DNA of 64,000 nucleotides from Spirosoma rhododendri (GCF_012849055.1 NZ_CP051677.1:3301001-3365000); one strand, 5' to 3'. Numbered from the stretch's first letter, positions 1-8,686 are shown. Program-made: numbers and translations. Notes: a model not told the origin generated them from the sequence alone.

Positions 1-2
1 CC

Positions 3-419
3 GATGCGGTGCTAGCCGTGTTCGACCATGTCAGCACGGGCCGATTTGAAGGGCGATCTGAGCTGGGAACGTACCTGTATCAATTATTTTCTAACAAATG
101 TGTTGACGCTATTCGGAAAAAGACGACTAACCGGAGTAGTGTCCACAATGCCTTTTCGCTGGACGACAGCTTGCTGCAACTGCCCGACGCGGCCCGTTCG
201 ATTGTCCAGCAACTGATCGCCAAAAGCGACGTTGAGCAGCTGCATAAGTACCTGCACGAACTAGGCGAAAAATGCCGGAACATGGTGCTGGCGTGGGGCG
301 AGGGGTATGGCGACGACGAAATTGCGCAACAGCTGGGCTACGCGTCGGCCGCGGTTGCCAAAACCAGTCGGCTGCGCTGCATCGACAAACTACGCGACCG
401 TTATCTGAACAGGTTATGA
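3..419 (+). CDS. ECF-type RNA polymerase sigma factor, 5' end outside window
   Basis: This is the C-terminal part of an RNA polymerase sigma-70 factor of the ECF class. The open frame enters from the left edge and reads DAVLAVFDHV, then a region-2-like stretch (TYLYQLFSNKCVDAIRKK). A region-4 helix-turn-helix follows near the end (GDDEIAQQLGYASAAVAKTS, then RCIDKLRDRYL). The GTG at position 9 is unlikely to be the true start because conserved region-2 sequence continues upstream of it. The stop overlaps the start of the next gene (ATGA at 416-419), which implies translational coupling to the anti-sigma-like protein. Family assignment rests on motif recognition only; the promoters it controls cannot be told from here. 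Confidence 0.8.
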   Translation, partial: DAVLAVFDHVSTGRFEGRSELGTYLYQLFSNKCVDAIRKKTTNRSSVHNAFSLDDSLLQLPDAARSIVQQLIAKSDVEQLHKYLHELGEKCRNMVLAWGEGYGDDEIAQQLGYASAAVAKTSRLRCIDKLRDRYLNRL

Positions 420-1168
420 ACGAGCTGGAAACAATCGAAAACTACGTAAACGGCTTGCTATCGCCCGACGAACGGGCCCGGTTTGATGCGGAACTGGCTT
501 ATAACTCAGCTTTGGCCGAGTCGCTGGCGTTCTACGTGTTGACGCAGGAAGTGGCCCGTCAGCAGGCGCTCGACACCCGCAAGGCCGAACTGGCTGCGCT
601 GCGAACCCGCCCGGTGCCGTCAGAAGCCAGTGTACGGCCCTTGTGGGGCAGTGCGGGTATGGTCCGCTGGCTGGCCGTCGCTGCCAGTGTCGTGCTGGTG
701 CTGGCGGTGGGTTACTACGCCCTGCGCCCAAAAACTGATACGCTGGCCGCCCTGACAACAACGTACGCCAATGAGCGTTTTGGCCAGTTGCCGGTAACGA
801 TGGGTGGAAAATCGGACGATGTTCAGCAGGGAATTGCCCGGTTCAACGACGGTCAGATTGCCCGCGCCGATTCGCTGTTCGAGACCGCACTCCGCACCCA
901 GCCCCAGCGCGATGATGCGCTGACTTATGCCGGTATAACAGCCTTTCGGTTAGGGCAGTACGACCGCGCTATCGACCGGTTTCAGCGGCTGGGGCAGCTG
1001 CCCGGTCGGTTTGCCAACCCCGGCCCTTACTACGAAGCACTTGCCCGGCTTCGTCGGAACTTACCGGATGATAAAAGCCGGGCGAAAGGCTTGCTCGAAC
1101 AGGTTGTCCGGCAGAACTTAGTTGGAGCGAAAGAAGCCGAAAGACTTCTGGCAACGAACAACTTGTAA
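416..1168 (+). CDS. Membrane anti-sigma-like protein with periplasmic TPR region
   Basis: A protein of 250 residues. I start it at ATG 416 because this overlaps the sigma stop codon and opens with the typical anti-sigma phrase MNELETIENYVNGLLSPDER. Residues 1-80 are a charged, probably cytoplasmic domain; 82-102 form one transmembrane helix; about 120-250 contain TPR-like helices (DALTYAGITAFRLGQYDRAI). The layout of cytoplasmic sigma-binding end, one helix and an outer domain is that of transmembrane anti-sigma factors. No zinc-binding HxxxCxxC motif is visible, so it is not a classic ZAS protein. Inferred role: it holds the upstream sigma factor until something acts on the periplasmic part. 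A longer frame starting at 272 exists but overlaps the sigma gene and is not used. Confidence 0.7.
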   Translation: MNELETIENYVNGLLSPDERARFDAELAYNSALAESLAFYVLTQEVARQQALDTRKAELAALRTRPVPSEASVRPLWGSAGMVRWLAVAASVVLVLAVGYYALRPKTDTLAALTTTYANERFGQLPVTMGGKSDDVQQGIARFNDGQIARADSLFETALRTQPQRDDALTYAGITAFRLGQYDRAIDRFQRLGQLPGRFANPGPYYEALARLRRNLPDDKSRAKGLLEQVVRQNLVGAKEAERLLATNNL

Positions 1169-1182
1169 AACCACGTCCACAC

Positions 1183-1653
1183 ATGATCGATATCAGAGAA
1201 CTTATTGCGGAACGGCAGCGCCGGGACCCTGCTTTTCGGGTAACGCGGGATGTTCGGTCCGGGCAGTACTTCGTGCAGAACCAGGTCGTTTTTCAGTATC
1301 CTGTCGATAAAACGTCTGAAGAAACGGTAAAGCTGGCTCAGGGGTACATCGACCGTATCAATCAGCAGCGGCAGACCGCCGGGCAACCGTTGCTCCGGGT
1401 GAAAATCACTGCTCTATCGAAGGGGGTGGTTATCGTCAATGGGCGGGGTGCTACTGAATTGATTGGTGGCGGAGGGACGACGCCCCACCCGCCACCACCA
1501 CCACCACCGCCGTGGCGGCCCGACGACATTCGGCTTGATCGGGTACTGGTCATCCACGTGCTGGCGGAAATCAACAAGGGTAGATTCGATATACTACTCA
1601 CATCGCAGGCCCTAGCTGCGGGTATTAGTCTGGAAGTGCTATCGGTTGTCTGA
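1183..1653 (+). CDS. Hypothetical protein with polyproline linker
   Basis: A protein of 156 residues that I do not recognise. It has an N-terminal half (MIDIRELIAERQRRDPAFRV), a glycine-rich patch, a linker of His followed by eight prolines and Trp, and a C-terminal 40 residues rich in beta-branched amino acids ending in LEVLSVV. There is no signal peptide or transmembrane segment. It lies 14 bp after the anti-sigma-like gene and 24 bp before the CHAT protease gene, so it is probably part of the same operon. The proline run is encoded partly by a CCA repeat, which may vary in length between strains and would need EF-P for efficient translation. Confidence 0.55.
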   Translation: MIDIRELIAERQRRDPAFRVTRDVRSGQYFVQNQVVFQYPVDKTSEETVKLAQGYIDRINQQRQTAGQPLLRVKITALSKGVVIVNGRGATELIGGGGTTPHPPPPPPPPWRPDDIRLDRVLVIHVLAEINKGRFDILLTSQALAAGISLEVLSVV

Positions 1654-1677
1654 TGTAACCTGCTAATAAGCGATACC

Positions 1678-4467
1678 ATGAGTTGGGCCCGATGCATCGT
1701 TCGTGGGTTGCTGATCGGTAGTGCGGTCGGATTGTGCGTCGGTGCAGCCCGTGCACAATGCCTGTCGGCAGCGGATGTGCGGGCGCGTATCGACCATGCC
1801 ATGCGTCAACCGAGGGGCCCTACAGCGCAATTCTACGCCGATATTCGACAGCAACTCATTCGCAATCGCTGCCCGGCCGACACGGTGTTGGCCCGCGTAA
1901 CCATGCGACTGGGGTACGCGCAGTATTTTCAGCCGCCGAACGATTCGGCGTTGGTGTGGCTACGGGAAAGCATTCGGTTGTACCAGCGGTTGCCAGTCGG
2001 GCAGCGGGCTGGGTTGGTGCAGGCGTTCATGTACCTAGGGCAGGTGTTGCATTACCAGGACGATGTGGAATCGGCGGCCGAGGCTTACCAATCCTCTGTG
2101 ACGTTGGGTGGAAACGAACCACGGCACGATTCGCCGGTGGGATACGCACTGAGTGGTCTGGCACTGCTGGCCTATCAGAAAGGCGACTACGAAGCCGGTC
2201 TGGTCTATGCAGAGCAGTCAATACAGCGCGCCCGGCGTTGTCGGGATTTCAGGTTAGAAGCCCGTAGCCTGAACGAAGCTGCCCGCTGCCTGCTCTACCT
2301 TGATCGGTACGAGACCGCCCTGCGGCACTGCGAACGGGCCGTCAGCCTGACACAGAACGACCCTTCCACCACCGACGAACGACGCTTGTACGAACTTTTT
2401 CGGGCGCAGGCACTGGCGGGGTTGCGTCAGTATGACCGGGCGTTAAGTCTCTATAAAAGGCTATTGACTGATTATCAGCGGACGAAACAGTACAGCCGCG
2501 TTGCCGACGTGTGCGACTACATCGGCGAACTGTATGCCACCCGCCTGAATGACCAGGCTTGCGCTATTCGCTATTATCAGCAGGCGTATACCCTGTACGA
2601 CAATCCCTACGAAAAAAGCCGTAGCTTGGATGGTATCGGGCGGGCACAGCAGCAGCAGGGGCAGTACCGGGCGGCTCTGATTACGTTTCAGCGGGCCTTG
2701 CAAACCTTGCCGATTCAGTTTCACAAGCCCGACCTGCGTGCTAACCCCGAACCGGCCACGATTCGCCTGTCGGCCCACAAAGAATACCTGCTCACCTTAA
2801 TCTGGCATAAAGCCGACACTTGGCTAGCCTACGCCCAAACGACCAGCCAGCCAACGCCCGCACTGACACAGGCTCTGTCGACCTATCGGGTGGCTGATCA
2901 AATGATCGATCAGATGCGGTGGGCACAGCACGGGGAGCAGTCGAAACTGTACTGGCGACAGCAGACGCGCGCTTTCTACGAGCGGGCGTTGGAAACCTGC
3001 TACCGGCTGAATAACCCCGAACAGGCTCTGCATTTTTTTGAGAAGAGCAGGGCCGTATTGCTGACCGATAAGCTCAACGAGCTGGGAGCGAGCCGGGGGT
3101 TGCCCCCCGCTCTACAGGCGGAAGAGCAGGCCCTGCGCCGGGCCGTCGACGGGCAGGTGGCGGCCCTAAGTCAGCTACAGCCGGGCAGTGCCGCCTACAC
3201 CACGGCCCGCGCGGCTCTGATGAGCGAACAGGACCGGGCTGACGCCTTCACGCAAAAACTGGAGCGCATCAACTCGGCTTACTACCGCTACCGCTACGAC
3301 AACTGGGTGCCCGCCCTGACCGATCTATACCAGTATCTCGGGCAGCGGCAGGCGGCTTTCGTGTCATACTTCGTCGGCGACAGGGCACTCTACGTGCTGA
3401 ACGTGCAGGAGGGCAAGGCGCAGATAAACCGGCATCCGCTGGGCCGATACCAGCAAACCGTTCGCGAATACCTGGCGCTGCTGGGCAAGCCGGAGACACT
3501 CAATCGCTCATTTTCGGCTTTTCATGCACTCAGTAAGCAGCTCTACAGTCAACTGCTGGCCCCGCTGCACCTTTCCCCCGGCCGCGTCATCGTCTCTCCC
3601 GACGGGCCGTTTATCCCCTTTGAAACGCTGCGCGAATCGCCCGATAGCCCGACCTACGCCCTCGATCAGTTCGCGTTCAGCTACGCCTATTCTGCCCGGT
3701 TTTTATTGCGTACGATGCAGTCGCCCGGCACCGATGGCACTACGAGCGATTTTCTGGGCGTTGCGCCGGTTCGATTTTCGCCGGGGCTGAATCAGGCTCC
3801 ACTGCCCGGCTCCGAAGCCGCCTTGCGCACCATTGGCGACCGCTTCGCGACCCCCACGCTATTGCTCGACAAACAGGCGACGCGCCGGGCTTTTCTGGAC
3901 GCATCGGCTTCGTTTCGGGTGGTGCATCTGTTCACGCACGCCCTCGCCGATTCGTCGGGGCAGGAACCCCGGCTGTTCTTCGCCGACTCAACGGTATCGC
4001 TGTCGGAGCTGGGGCAGGGTACGTTGATGAATACGCAACTGGTAACGCTGGCGGCCTGCGAAACCGGTACGGGTGTCGAGCAGCGGGGGGAGGGGGTGTT
4101 TAGCCTGGCGCGGGGGTTTGCGGCCCTCGGCGTCCCGGCCGTGCTGACGACGCTATGGAGTGTGCAAAACAAATCGACCTACCAGATCACTGCTCAGTTC
4201 TACCGCTATCTGGCCGATGGATTGCCGAAAGACATTGCGCTGCAACGCGCCCGTCAGGACTGGCTCCGAACCGCCGAGGGCACCGACCAATTACCGTCGG
4301 CCTGGGCCGGGCTGATTCTGGTGGGTAATACCGAGCCGCTAAGTGCCGGTGGGCGTCGGGACTGGCTGGGTGGCCTGTCGGGGCTGCTGGTGGGCGGACT
4401 ATGCCAGCTGGGCTGGCGTCGATGGCGCCGGGAGCGGACGGCTAATACTCGATTGCTTTCAGAATAA
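1678..4467 (+). CDS. Exported TPR-CHAT domain protein (caspase-like protease)
   Basis: A protein of 929 residues. Residues 1-26 look like a signal peptide ending at ARAQ. About 60-350 carry TPR repeats (for example LGYAQYFQPPNDSALVWLRE and LNEAARCLLYLDRYETALRH). A helical linker follows, and the last third is a CHAT domain of the caspase fold. The likely catalytic pair is His754 (HLFTHA) and Cys794 (LAACETG), followed by the CHAT phrase GFAALGVPAVLTTLW. A hydrophobic segment with a basic tail near the C terminus (GGLSGLLVGGLCQL, then RRWRRER) suggests a membrane anchor. Inferred place: periplasm. Its position after sigma and anti-sigma-like genes suggests a signalling protease. The gene end overlaps the convergent lipoprotein gene by 26 bp. 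Confidence 0.85.
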   Translation: MSWARCIVRGLLIGSAVGLCVGAARAQCLSAADVRARIDHAMRQPRGPTAQFYADIRQQLIRNRCPADTVLARVTMRLGYAQYFQPPNDSALVWLRESIRLYQRLPVGQRAGLVQAFMYLGQVLHYQDDVESAAEAYQSSVTLGGNEPRHDSPVGYALSGLALLAYQKGDYEAGLVYAEQSIQRARRCRDFRLEARSLNEAARCLLYLDRYETALRHCERAVSLTQNDPSTTDERRLYELFRAQALAGLRQYDRALSLYKRLLTDYQRTKQYSRVADVCDYIGELYATRLNDQACAIRYYQQAYTLYDNPYEKSRSLDGIGRAQQQQGQYRAALITFQRALQTLPIQFHKPDLRANPEPATIRLSAHKEYLLTLIWHKADTWLAYAQTTSQPTPALTQALSTYRVADQMIDQMRWAQHGEQSKLYWRQQTRAFYERALETCYRLNNPEQALHFFEKSRAVLLTDKLNELGASRGLPPALQAEEQALRRAVDGQVAALSQLQPGSAAYTTARAALMSEQDRADAFTQKLERINSAYYRYRYDNWVPALTDLYQYLGQRQAAFVSYFVGDRALYVLNVQEGKAQINRHPLGRYQQTVREYLALLGKPETLNRSFSAFHALSKQLYSQLLAPLHLSPGRVIVSPDGPFIPFETLRESPDSPTYALDQFAFSYAYSARFLLRTMQSPGTDGTTSDFLGVAPVRFSPGLNQAPLPGSEAALRTIGDRFATPTLLLDKQATRRAFLDASASFRVVHLFTHALADSSGQEPRLFFADSTVSLSELGQGTLMNTQLVTLAACETGTGVEQRGEGVFSLARGFAALGVPAVLTTLWSVQNKSTYQITAQFYRYLADGLPKDIALQRARQDWLRTAEGTDQLPSAWAGLILVGNTEPLSAGGRRDWLGGLSGLLVGGLCQLGWRRWRRERTANTRLLSE

Positions 4468-4828
4468 TACTGCTGGTCGGGGTAAGTGTCAGGTAGCGAT
4501 TCAGCCCGTCATTACCCGCTTCGCCGATAGGTTTTCCCTTGTATAGCAGCGTATACATATCGGGTCCAGGGCCATTCACGCTAACGTTGGAGTACGAGTA
4601 GCTGATCCTGGTCTTGCCCGACGTGCCTTTCACCAGTATCGACACGTGCGAGTCGTCGGTGGCTGTAATCACCGCCGTCCCGATCGGTTGAATATCCGAA
4701 GCAGTTGCGGTGGTGTATTCGGCAAACGAGTAGGAGCCGGTGATATATGGGGCTGTTTCCGGGCCGATAGCCGTCGCGCAACTCGCCAGCGACAGGCTGG
4801 CAGCAAGGAAAATGTAACGTAGCTTCAT
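4442..4828 (-). CDS. Small hypothetical lipoprotein
   Basis: A protein of 128 residues with a lipoprotein signal peptide (MKLRYIFLAASLSLASC, lipobox LASC with Cys17 as the lipidated residue). The mature part is short, hydrophilic and predicted mainly beta; no named family is recognised. Its stop codon lies inside the 3' end of the convergent CHAT gene. The track also shows a shifted frame here; this one is chosen because of the clear lipobox. Confidence 0.7.
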   Translation of the reverse strand: MKLRYIFLAASLSLASCATAIGPETAPYITGSYSFAEYTTATASDIQPIGTAVITATDDSHVSILVKGTSGKTRISYSYSNVSVNGPGPDMYTLLYKGKPIGEAGNDGLNRYLTLTPTSSIILKAIEY

Positions 4829-4889
4829 GGTTCAATCAGGTTGTATGCACTTATGTAACCAAAAGCAGAAACAATGCCAACAACCGGAT

Positions 4890-5501
4890 TTAAATTTTCA
4901 TCCGTTCGGCTAGCTTAAACACTTCCTTTAGGCACTTTGCCGTCAGATCGGCGTCTTCGAGGGCGTTGTGAAAACCGTCTTCCCGCGAAAAACCGAAATG
5001 AGCAGCAATGGCGGTCAGGCTAAGCCGGTCGGGTGTTTTTTGCCCGTTAGCTTTCAACACCTTGAACGTGAAATACCCCAGCGTGTGCAAATCGAGCAGT
5101 ACGCGCGAAAATGGCCACTTTAGCTTCTCGTAGCGGTAGGCTTCCTTCAGGAAATTGATGTCATTGATAACGCTTTGTCCGCAGATAATCACGTCGCGCA
5201 GGAAAGGTGTCCGGTCGAGTTGCCCCTGCGGTACCCGGATGCCAAGCTGCGTACAAATCCAGTTTTCCAGTTCGGGAAGCACATCATACATCATCGGTGC
5301 ATCCTCCAGATCGGCCAGCGATAGGTTGTGAATCTTCTCCGACGACGACGAAAATGCGTCTTCGTTTTCGGGGTAGACGTTGGTCAGGTAGCGCCCTTTT
5401 TCCACCCACTGATCGTCGAACAGCACCGCGCCGATCTGAATAATCTCGTTGTAATCCGGCTCTGGGCCGGTCATTTCCAGGTCAAGTACGAGGTAGGGCA
5501 T
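4890..5501 (-). CDS. DEDDh-family 3'-5' exonuclease
   Basis: A protein of 203 residues that resembles the DNA polymerase III epsilon / RNase T exonuclease superfamily. Motif ExoI is visible as LVLDLEMTGPEPDYNEIIQI (Asp and Glu as metal ligands), and a C-terminal ExoIII-like motif as FHNALEDADLTAKCL (His and Asp). Such proteins remove nucleotides from 3' ends of DNA or RNA with two metal ions. The small size and lack of other domains fit a stand-alone housekeeping exonuclease, with the exact substrate unknown. It lies upstream of ribF on the same strand, separated by an inverted-repeat element. Confidence 0.75.
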   Translation of the reverse strand: MPYLVLDLEMTGPEPDYNEIIQIGAVLFDDQWVEKGRYLTNVYPENEDAFSSSSEKIHNLSLADLEDAPMMYDVLPELENWICTQLGIRVPQGQLDRTPFLRDVIICGQSVINDINFLKEAYRYEKLKWPFSRVLLDLHTLGYFTFKVLKANGQKTPDRLSLTAIAAHFGFSREDGFHNALEDADLTAKCLKEVFKLAERMKI

Positions 5502-5508
5502 AGGGGTG

Positions 5509-5611
5509 AGTTTAATGGTTAAGGTTTAACGTTCAAGGTTAGATAGCCCGATTGTGAAGCCACTTTGGTAGTCAGTGTTAACATTAAACGTTAACCGTTA
5601 AACCTTAAACT
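5509..5611. repeat. Imperfect long inverted repeat, GTTTAAGG word type
   Basis: The left arm (5509-5540) is built from repeats of GTTTAAGG-like words, and the right arm (5577-5611) from their complement (TTAACC/CCTTAAAC). The arms pair imperfectly around a 36-base centre. The right arm runs into the ribF stop codon and the left arm begins just after the exonuclease start, so the element fills the gap. It may act as a transcript terminator or stabiliser. See the finding on the whole class. Confidence 0.7.
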
Positions 5612-6531
5612 AAAAGTCTGCGCGCTGCGGCTTCGTCCTGCTTGAGCTGATTGACTAGTGCCGATAGGCCGTCGAATTTCTGTTCGGGGCGGAGGAAGGC
5701 ACGGAATTGCAGCGTCAGGTGTTCGCCGTAAATGTCTTTGTCGAAATCAAAAATGTACGTCTCGATGGTCTGATGCGTACCAGCGACGGTCGGGCGGTAG
5801 CCGATATTGAGCATCCCGCTGAATTTCTGCCCGGCATACAGCACATCGACCGCGTAAACACCGTTGGCCGGAATCAGCTTGACCGGATCATCGACCTGCA
5901 AGTTTGCCGTCGGAAAGCCAATCGTACGACCCAACTGACGCCCCTTCACGATCGTGCCGGACAAACTGTACGGACGACCCAACAGCCGGTTGGCCGTGTC
6001 GACATTACCGGCTTCGAGAGCGGCCCGAATGCGCGACGAGCTGACACCCACCGCTTCGATGTCCTGACGAGGTATCTCTTCAACCCCGAATCCGTACTCA
6101 TCTTGGTGCGCCTGAATGTAATCGAAGCCGCCTTCGCGGTCGCGGCCAAAGCGGTGGTCATAGCCGATCACCAGTTTGTGGGTTCCGATTTTATCGATTA
6201 GCACCTGCTGAATATACTCCGCCGACGACAGTTCGGAAAAAGCGCGCGTAAACGGAATAACGACCAGATGATCGACTCCCGCCTGTTCGAGAAGTTCGAT
6301 TTTTTCGTCCAGCGTTGTCAGCAGTTTCAGATCCATGCTGTCGTTCGACAGCACAGTGCGGGGGTGGGGCCAATACGTAATCAGTACCGACTCGCCCCCG
6401 CTCGACCGGGCAATTTCGGTCAGTCGGGCCAGAATTGTCTGGTGTCCCCGGTGTACCCCGTCGAACGTGCCGCTTGTAACAACGGCGTTGGGTAGGGGTT
6501 GAAGTTCGTCGAGACCGCGATGAATAAGCAT
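5605..6531 (-). CDS. ribF: Bifunctional riboflavin kinase / FAD synthetase
   Basis: A protein of 308 residues, the normal length for RibF. It phosphorylates riboflavin to FMN and adenylates FMN to FAD. The N-terminal nucleotidyltransferase domain shows SGTFDGVHRGHQ (HxGH signature) near residue 20-31. The C-terminal flavokinase domain shows VVKGRQLGRTIGFPTANL and a later GVYAVDV. It follows truB by 25 bp on the same strand, a neighbour pairing common in bacteria. Identification is firm. Confidence 0.95.
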   Translation of the reverse strand: MLIHRGLDELQPLPNAVVTSGTFDGVHRGHQTILARLTEIARSSGGESVLITYWPHPRTVLSNDSMDLKLLTTLDEKIELLEQAGVDHLVVIPFTRAFSELSSAEYIQQVLIDKIGTHKLVIGYDHRFGRDREGGFDYIQAHQDEYGFGVEEIPRQDIEAVGVSSSRIRAALEAGNVDTANRLLGRPYSLSGTIVKGRQLGRTIGFPTANLQVDDPVKLIPANGVYAVDVLYAGQKFSGMLNIGYRPTVAGTHQTIETYIFDFDKDIYGEHLTLQFRAFLRPEQKFDGLSALVNQLKQDEAAARRLLV

Positions 6532-6556
6532 GACTGGTAATAATGGCAGGTACTGA

Positions 6557-7258
6557 CTATGGCTGTGCGTTGCTTTCGGGCGACTGCGTGTCCCGGCAGC
6601 GACTGATAAACGAATCGAGCGTGTCGGCGTCTTCGATGCGGAACGCCCCGATGCGGGTCCGGCGCAGGGCGCTCATGTAAGCACCATTGCCCAGCAGTAG
6701 CCCGAGGTCGCGCACCAGACTGCGAATATAAGTGCCTTTGGAACACACGATGCGGAAATCGACTTCCGGGAACCGCGCCGTGTCAACCTCGAAAACCGAT
6801 ACCGTCACCTGCCGACTTTTGATTTCGGTGGTTTCGCCCCGCCGGGCCTTCTCGTACAATCGCTCGCCATTGACCCGAATGGCTGAATAAATGGGTGGTA
6901 CCTGCATAACCTCACCCGTCAACTGACGGGCCGCGTCGCGAATGGCATCCGGTGTGATGTTGCTCGTGTCGTATTCAGCATCGACAGCCGTTTCCAGATC
7001 AATCGAGGGGGTAGTTTTGCCCAGTACCAGCGTGCCGGTATATTCTTTTTCCTGCGCCTGATACTGATCGATCTGCTTGGTCATTTTACCCGTGCAGAGA
7101 ATCAGCAGGCCGGTTGCCAGTGGGTCAAGCGTGCCGGCATGACCAATTTTCTTGAACTTACAGGCGTACTTCAGCTTGTTGGCCACGTCGAACGATGTCC
7201 ATGTCAGTGGCTTATCAATCAGAATAACCTGTCCGGGGTCGGGAGTGGGTTGTTGCAA
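6557..7258 (-). CDS. truB: tRNA pseudouridine(55) synthase
   Basis: A protein of 233 residues that makes pseudouridine 55 in the T-loop of tRNAs. The TruB core motif GHAGTLDPLATGLL is present with catalytic Asp45; the substrate-binding phrase PPIYSAIRVNGERLYEKAR follows. Near the end RSLVRDLGLLLG fits the family. The short length, without a C-terminal PUA domain, matches Bacteroidota TruB. It lies between uppP and ribF in the expected order. Confidence 0.95.
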   Translation of the reverse strand: MQQPTPDPGQVILIDKPLTWTSFDVANKLKYACKFKKIGHAGTLDPLATGLLILCTGKMTKQIDQYQAQEKEYTGTLVLGKTTPSIDLETAVDAEYDTSNITPDAIRDAARQLTGEVMQVPPIYSAIRVNGERLYEKARRGETTEIKSRQVTVSVFEVDTARFPEVDFRIVCSKGTYIRSLVRDLGLLLGNGAYMSALRRTRIGAFRIEDADTLDSFISRCRDTQSPESNAQP

Positions 7259-7281
7259 AAAGGTGTACGGTTTACAGTATC

Positions 7282-7362
7282 CGGTTTACGGTTTTCAGAG
7301 GTTCACGTACCACTATCCACGTCGGGTGACTGGTACGACCATAAACTGAAAACCGTAAACCG
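7282..7362. repeat. Inverted repeat with perfect 17-bp arms, CGGTTTACGG word type
   Basis: The arms 7282-7298 and 7346-7362 are perfect reverse complements (CGGTTTACGGTTTTCAG). Further partial copies of the same word lie outside the left arm (7268-7275). The 47-base centre holds a smaller imperfect hairpin around CACGTACC/GGTACG. The element lies between the uppP stop and the truB start, two genes read in the same direction. Confidence 0.8.
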
Positions 7363-7371
7363 AACACCGGT

Positions 7372-8217
7372 TTATAATACGTCGATCTTAACACCGGCTG
7401 CCAGCAGGCCCAGCAGAATCAGGCCGGCGATGATACGGTAATAGCCAAATACTTTGAAGCCGTGTTTGGTCAGGAAGCCGACAAAGCCGCGAATGGCCAG
7501 CATGCCGACGATGAAGGCGATGGTGTTGCCGATCAGCAGAATCTTGTAGTCGGCGGGCTGGAGCAGTTTGTAGGTCTTGAGCAGTTTGTAGCCCGATGCA
7601 GCGGCCATCGTTGGTACGGCCAGGAAAAACGAGAATTCGGCCGCCTGTGTGCGGGTCAGGCCCTGAAACATGCCGCCGATGATGGTTGCGGCCGACCGTG
7701 ACACGCCCGGCACCATCGCGATGCACTGGAAAAAGCCAATGCGCAGGGCGTCGGGTGCCGTGACATCGTGGTCTTTGGGTTGCGCCAACGTGATCTTGTC
7801 GATAAACAGCAGGATGAACCCACCCACAACCAGCATAATGGCAACGACCGTTACGTTTTCGAGCAACGAGTCGATGAAGTCGTTCAGCAGAAAGCCGATA
7901 ACGGCCGCTGGCAGGAAGGCAATCAGGATTTTGGAGTAGAAATCGGCCAGCCGCTGTGTCTTCTGCGGCAGTCGCTGTACCCAGGTTGGGGCCACAAAAT
8001 CGTCGGTGCGCGTGTCGACCAGAAACCGGCGGTGGTAGAGCACCAGCACCGACAGGATGCAGCCAAACTGTACGTCGACCGTGTACAGCTTGGTGAATTC
8101 GTTACCGGCAATACCCGCCAGCGAAGAGTAAATAATCATGTGGCCCGTCGAGGAGATCGGCAAAAATTCGGTCAGCCCCTCGATGATCGCCAGCGCAATC
8201 GCGTGAATCAAATCCAT
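7372..8217 (-). CDS. uppP: Undecaprenyl-diphosphate phosphatase
   Basis: A polytopic membrane protein of 281 residues of the UppP/BacA family, which recycles undecaprenyl pyrophosphate to the monophosphate carrier for cell-wall synthesis. Signature motifs are IIEGLTEFLPISSTGHM near residues 11-27 and PGVSRSAATIIGG near the middle, with Ser and Arg of the active site. Several hydrophobic segments fit the fold. It sits between DUF3098/ftsX and truB/ribF, a grouping common in Bacteroidota. Confidence 0.95.
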   Translation of the reverse strand: MDLIHAIALAIIEGLTEFLPISSTGHMIIYSSLAGIAGNEFTKLYTVDVQFGCILSVLVLYHRRFLVDTRTDDFVAPTWVQRLPQKTQRLADFYSKILIAFLPAAVIGFLLNDFIDSLLENVTVVAIMLVVGGFILLFIDKITLAQPKDHDVTAPDALRIGFFQCIAMVPGVSRSAATIIGGMFQGLTRTQAAEFSFFLAVPTMAAASGYKLLKTYKLLQPADYKILLIGNTIAFIVGMLAIRGFVGFLTKHGFKVFGYYRIIAGLILLGLLAAGVKIDVL

Positions 8218-8225
8218 TGAAAAGA

Positions 8226-8332
8226 GTTGTACAGTCGTACAGTTATAGCGTTGTAAAGTTGCCTGCGGGAAATTGCCCCGACAAAGCTACTTGTCAACGC
8301 TACAACTCTACAACTTTATAACTCCACAACTT
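8226..8332. repeat. Imperfect long inverted repeat, AGTTGTAAAG word type
   Basis: Left-arm words such as GTTATAGCGTTGTAAAGTTG (near 8241-8260) face right-arm complements such as CAACGCTACAACTCTACAAC (near 8295-8314). The right arm ends directly at the stop codon of the DUF3098 gene (8333-8335). The element fills the space between the start of uppP and the end of the upstream gene. Confidence 0.7.
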
Positions 8333-8677
8333 TTACGCCTTTGGCCGGGCCAGGATGGCAAAAAACTCGAGCACGAAGCCCGCCATCACAACGATCGGGC
8401 CGAGGGTAAGCCCCAAAAAGCCAAAGCCGAACTCTTCTTTGTCGAGGCTCATGATGAAAAAGCCGACCAGAATAATCCCGATACCGGCCAGCATCAGCGT
8501 GTAGTTCTGCCGACCAAACGGCAGGGCTGCTGCTGAGCGAGTGGGCTCGGTAGTTAGCGGGCGCGTCGTAACAGGCCGCGTCGGGCCAACGGTTGGCGTA
8601 GCCGTCGCAACGGTCGCCGTTTTCTTGGGTTCTTCACGGGTCAGCATTGCCGAGCCGAATTGCTTATCTTTTGCCAT
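8333..8677 (-). CDS. DUF3098 domain membrane protein
   Basis: A protein of 114 residues. The first 50 residues are polar and rich in Thr and Pro, the rest has two transmembrane helices (MLAGIGIILVGFFIMSL and LGPIVVMAGFVLEFFAIL) joined by a short loop. This is the DUF3098 family as I know it from Bacteroidota, usually found beside ftsX as here (9 bp away). The function is unknown; the context suggests a role at the cell envelope. Confidence 0.8.
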   Translation of the reverse strand: MAKDKQFGSAMLTREEPKKTATVATATPTVGPTRPVTTRPLTTEPTRSAAALPFGRQNYTLMLAGIGIILVGFFIMSLDKEEFGFGFLGLTLGPIVVMAGFVLEFFAILARPKA

Positions 8678-8686
8678 TGTCGTATA

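Noticed and set aside
1490..1515. CCA repeat as a phase-variation switch
   Set aside because: The unit is three bases, so length change keeps the frame; it can alter the proline count but not switch the gene off.
7139..7441. Plus-strand frame across the 7282-7362 inverted repeat
   Set aside because: It translates the repeat element and the antisense of truB and uppP.
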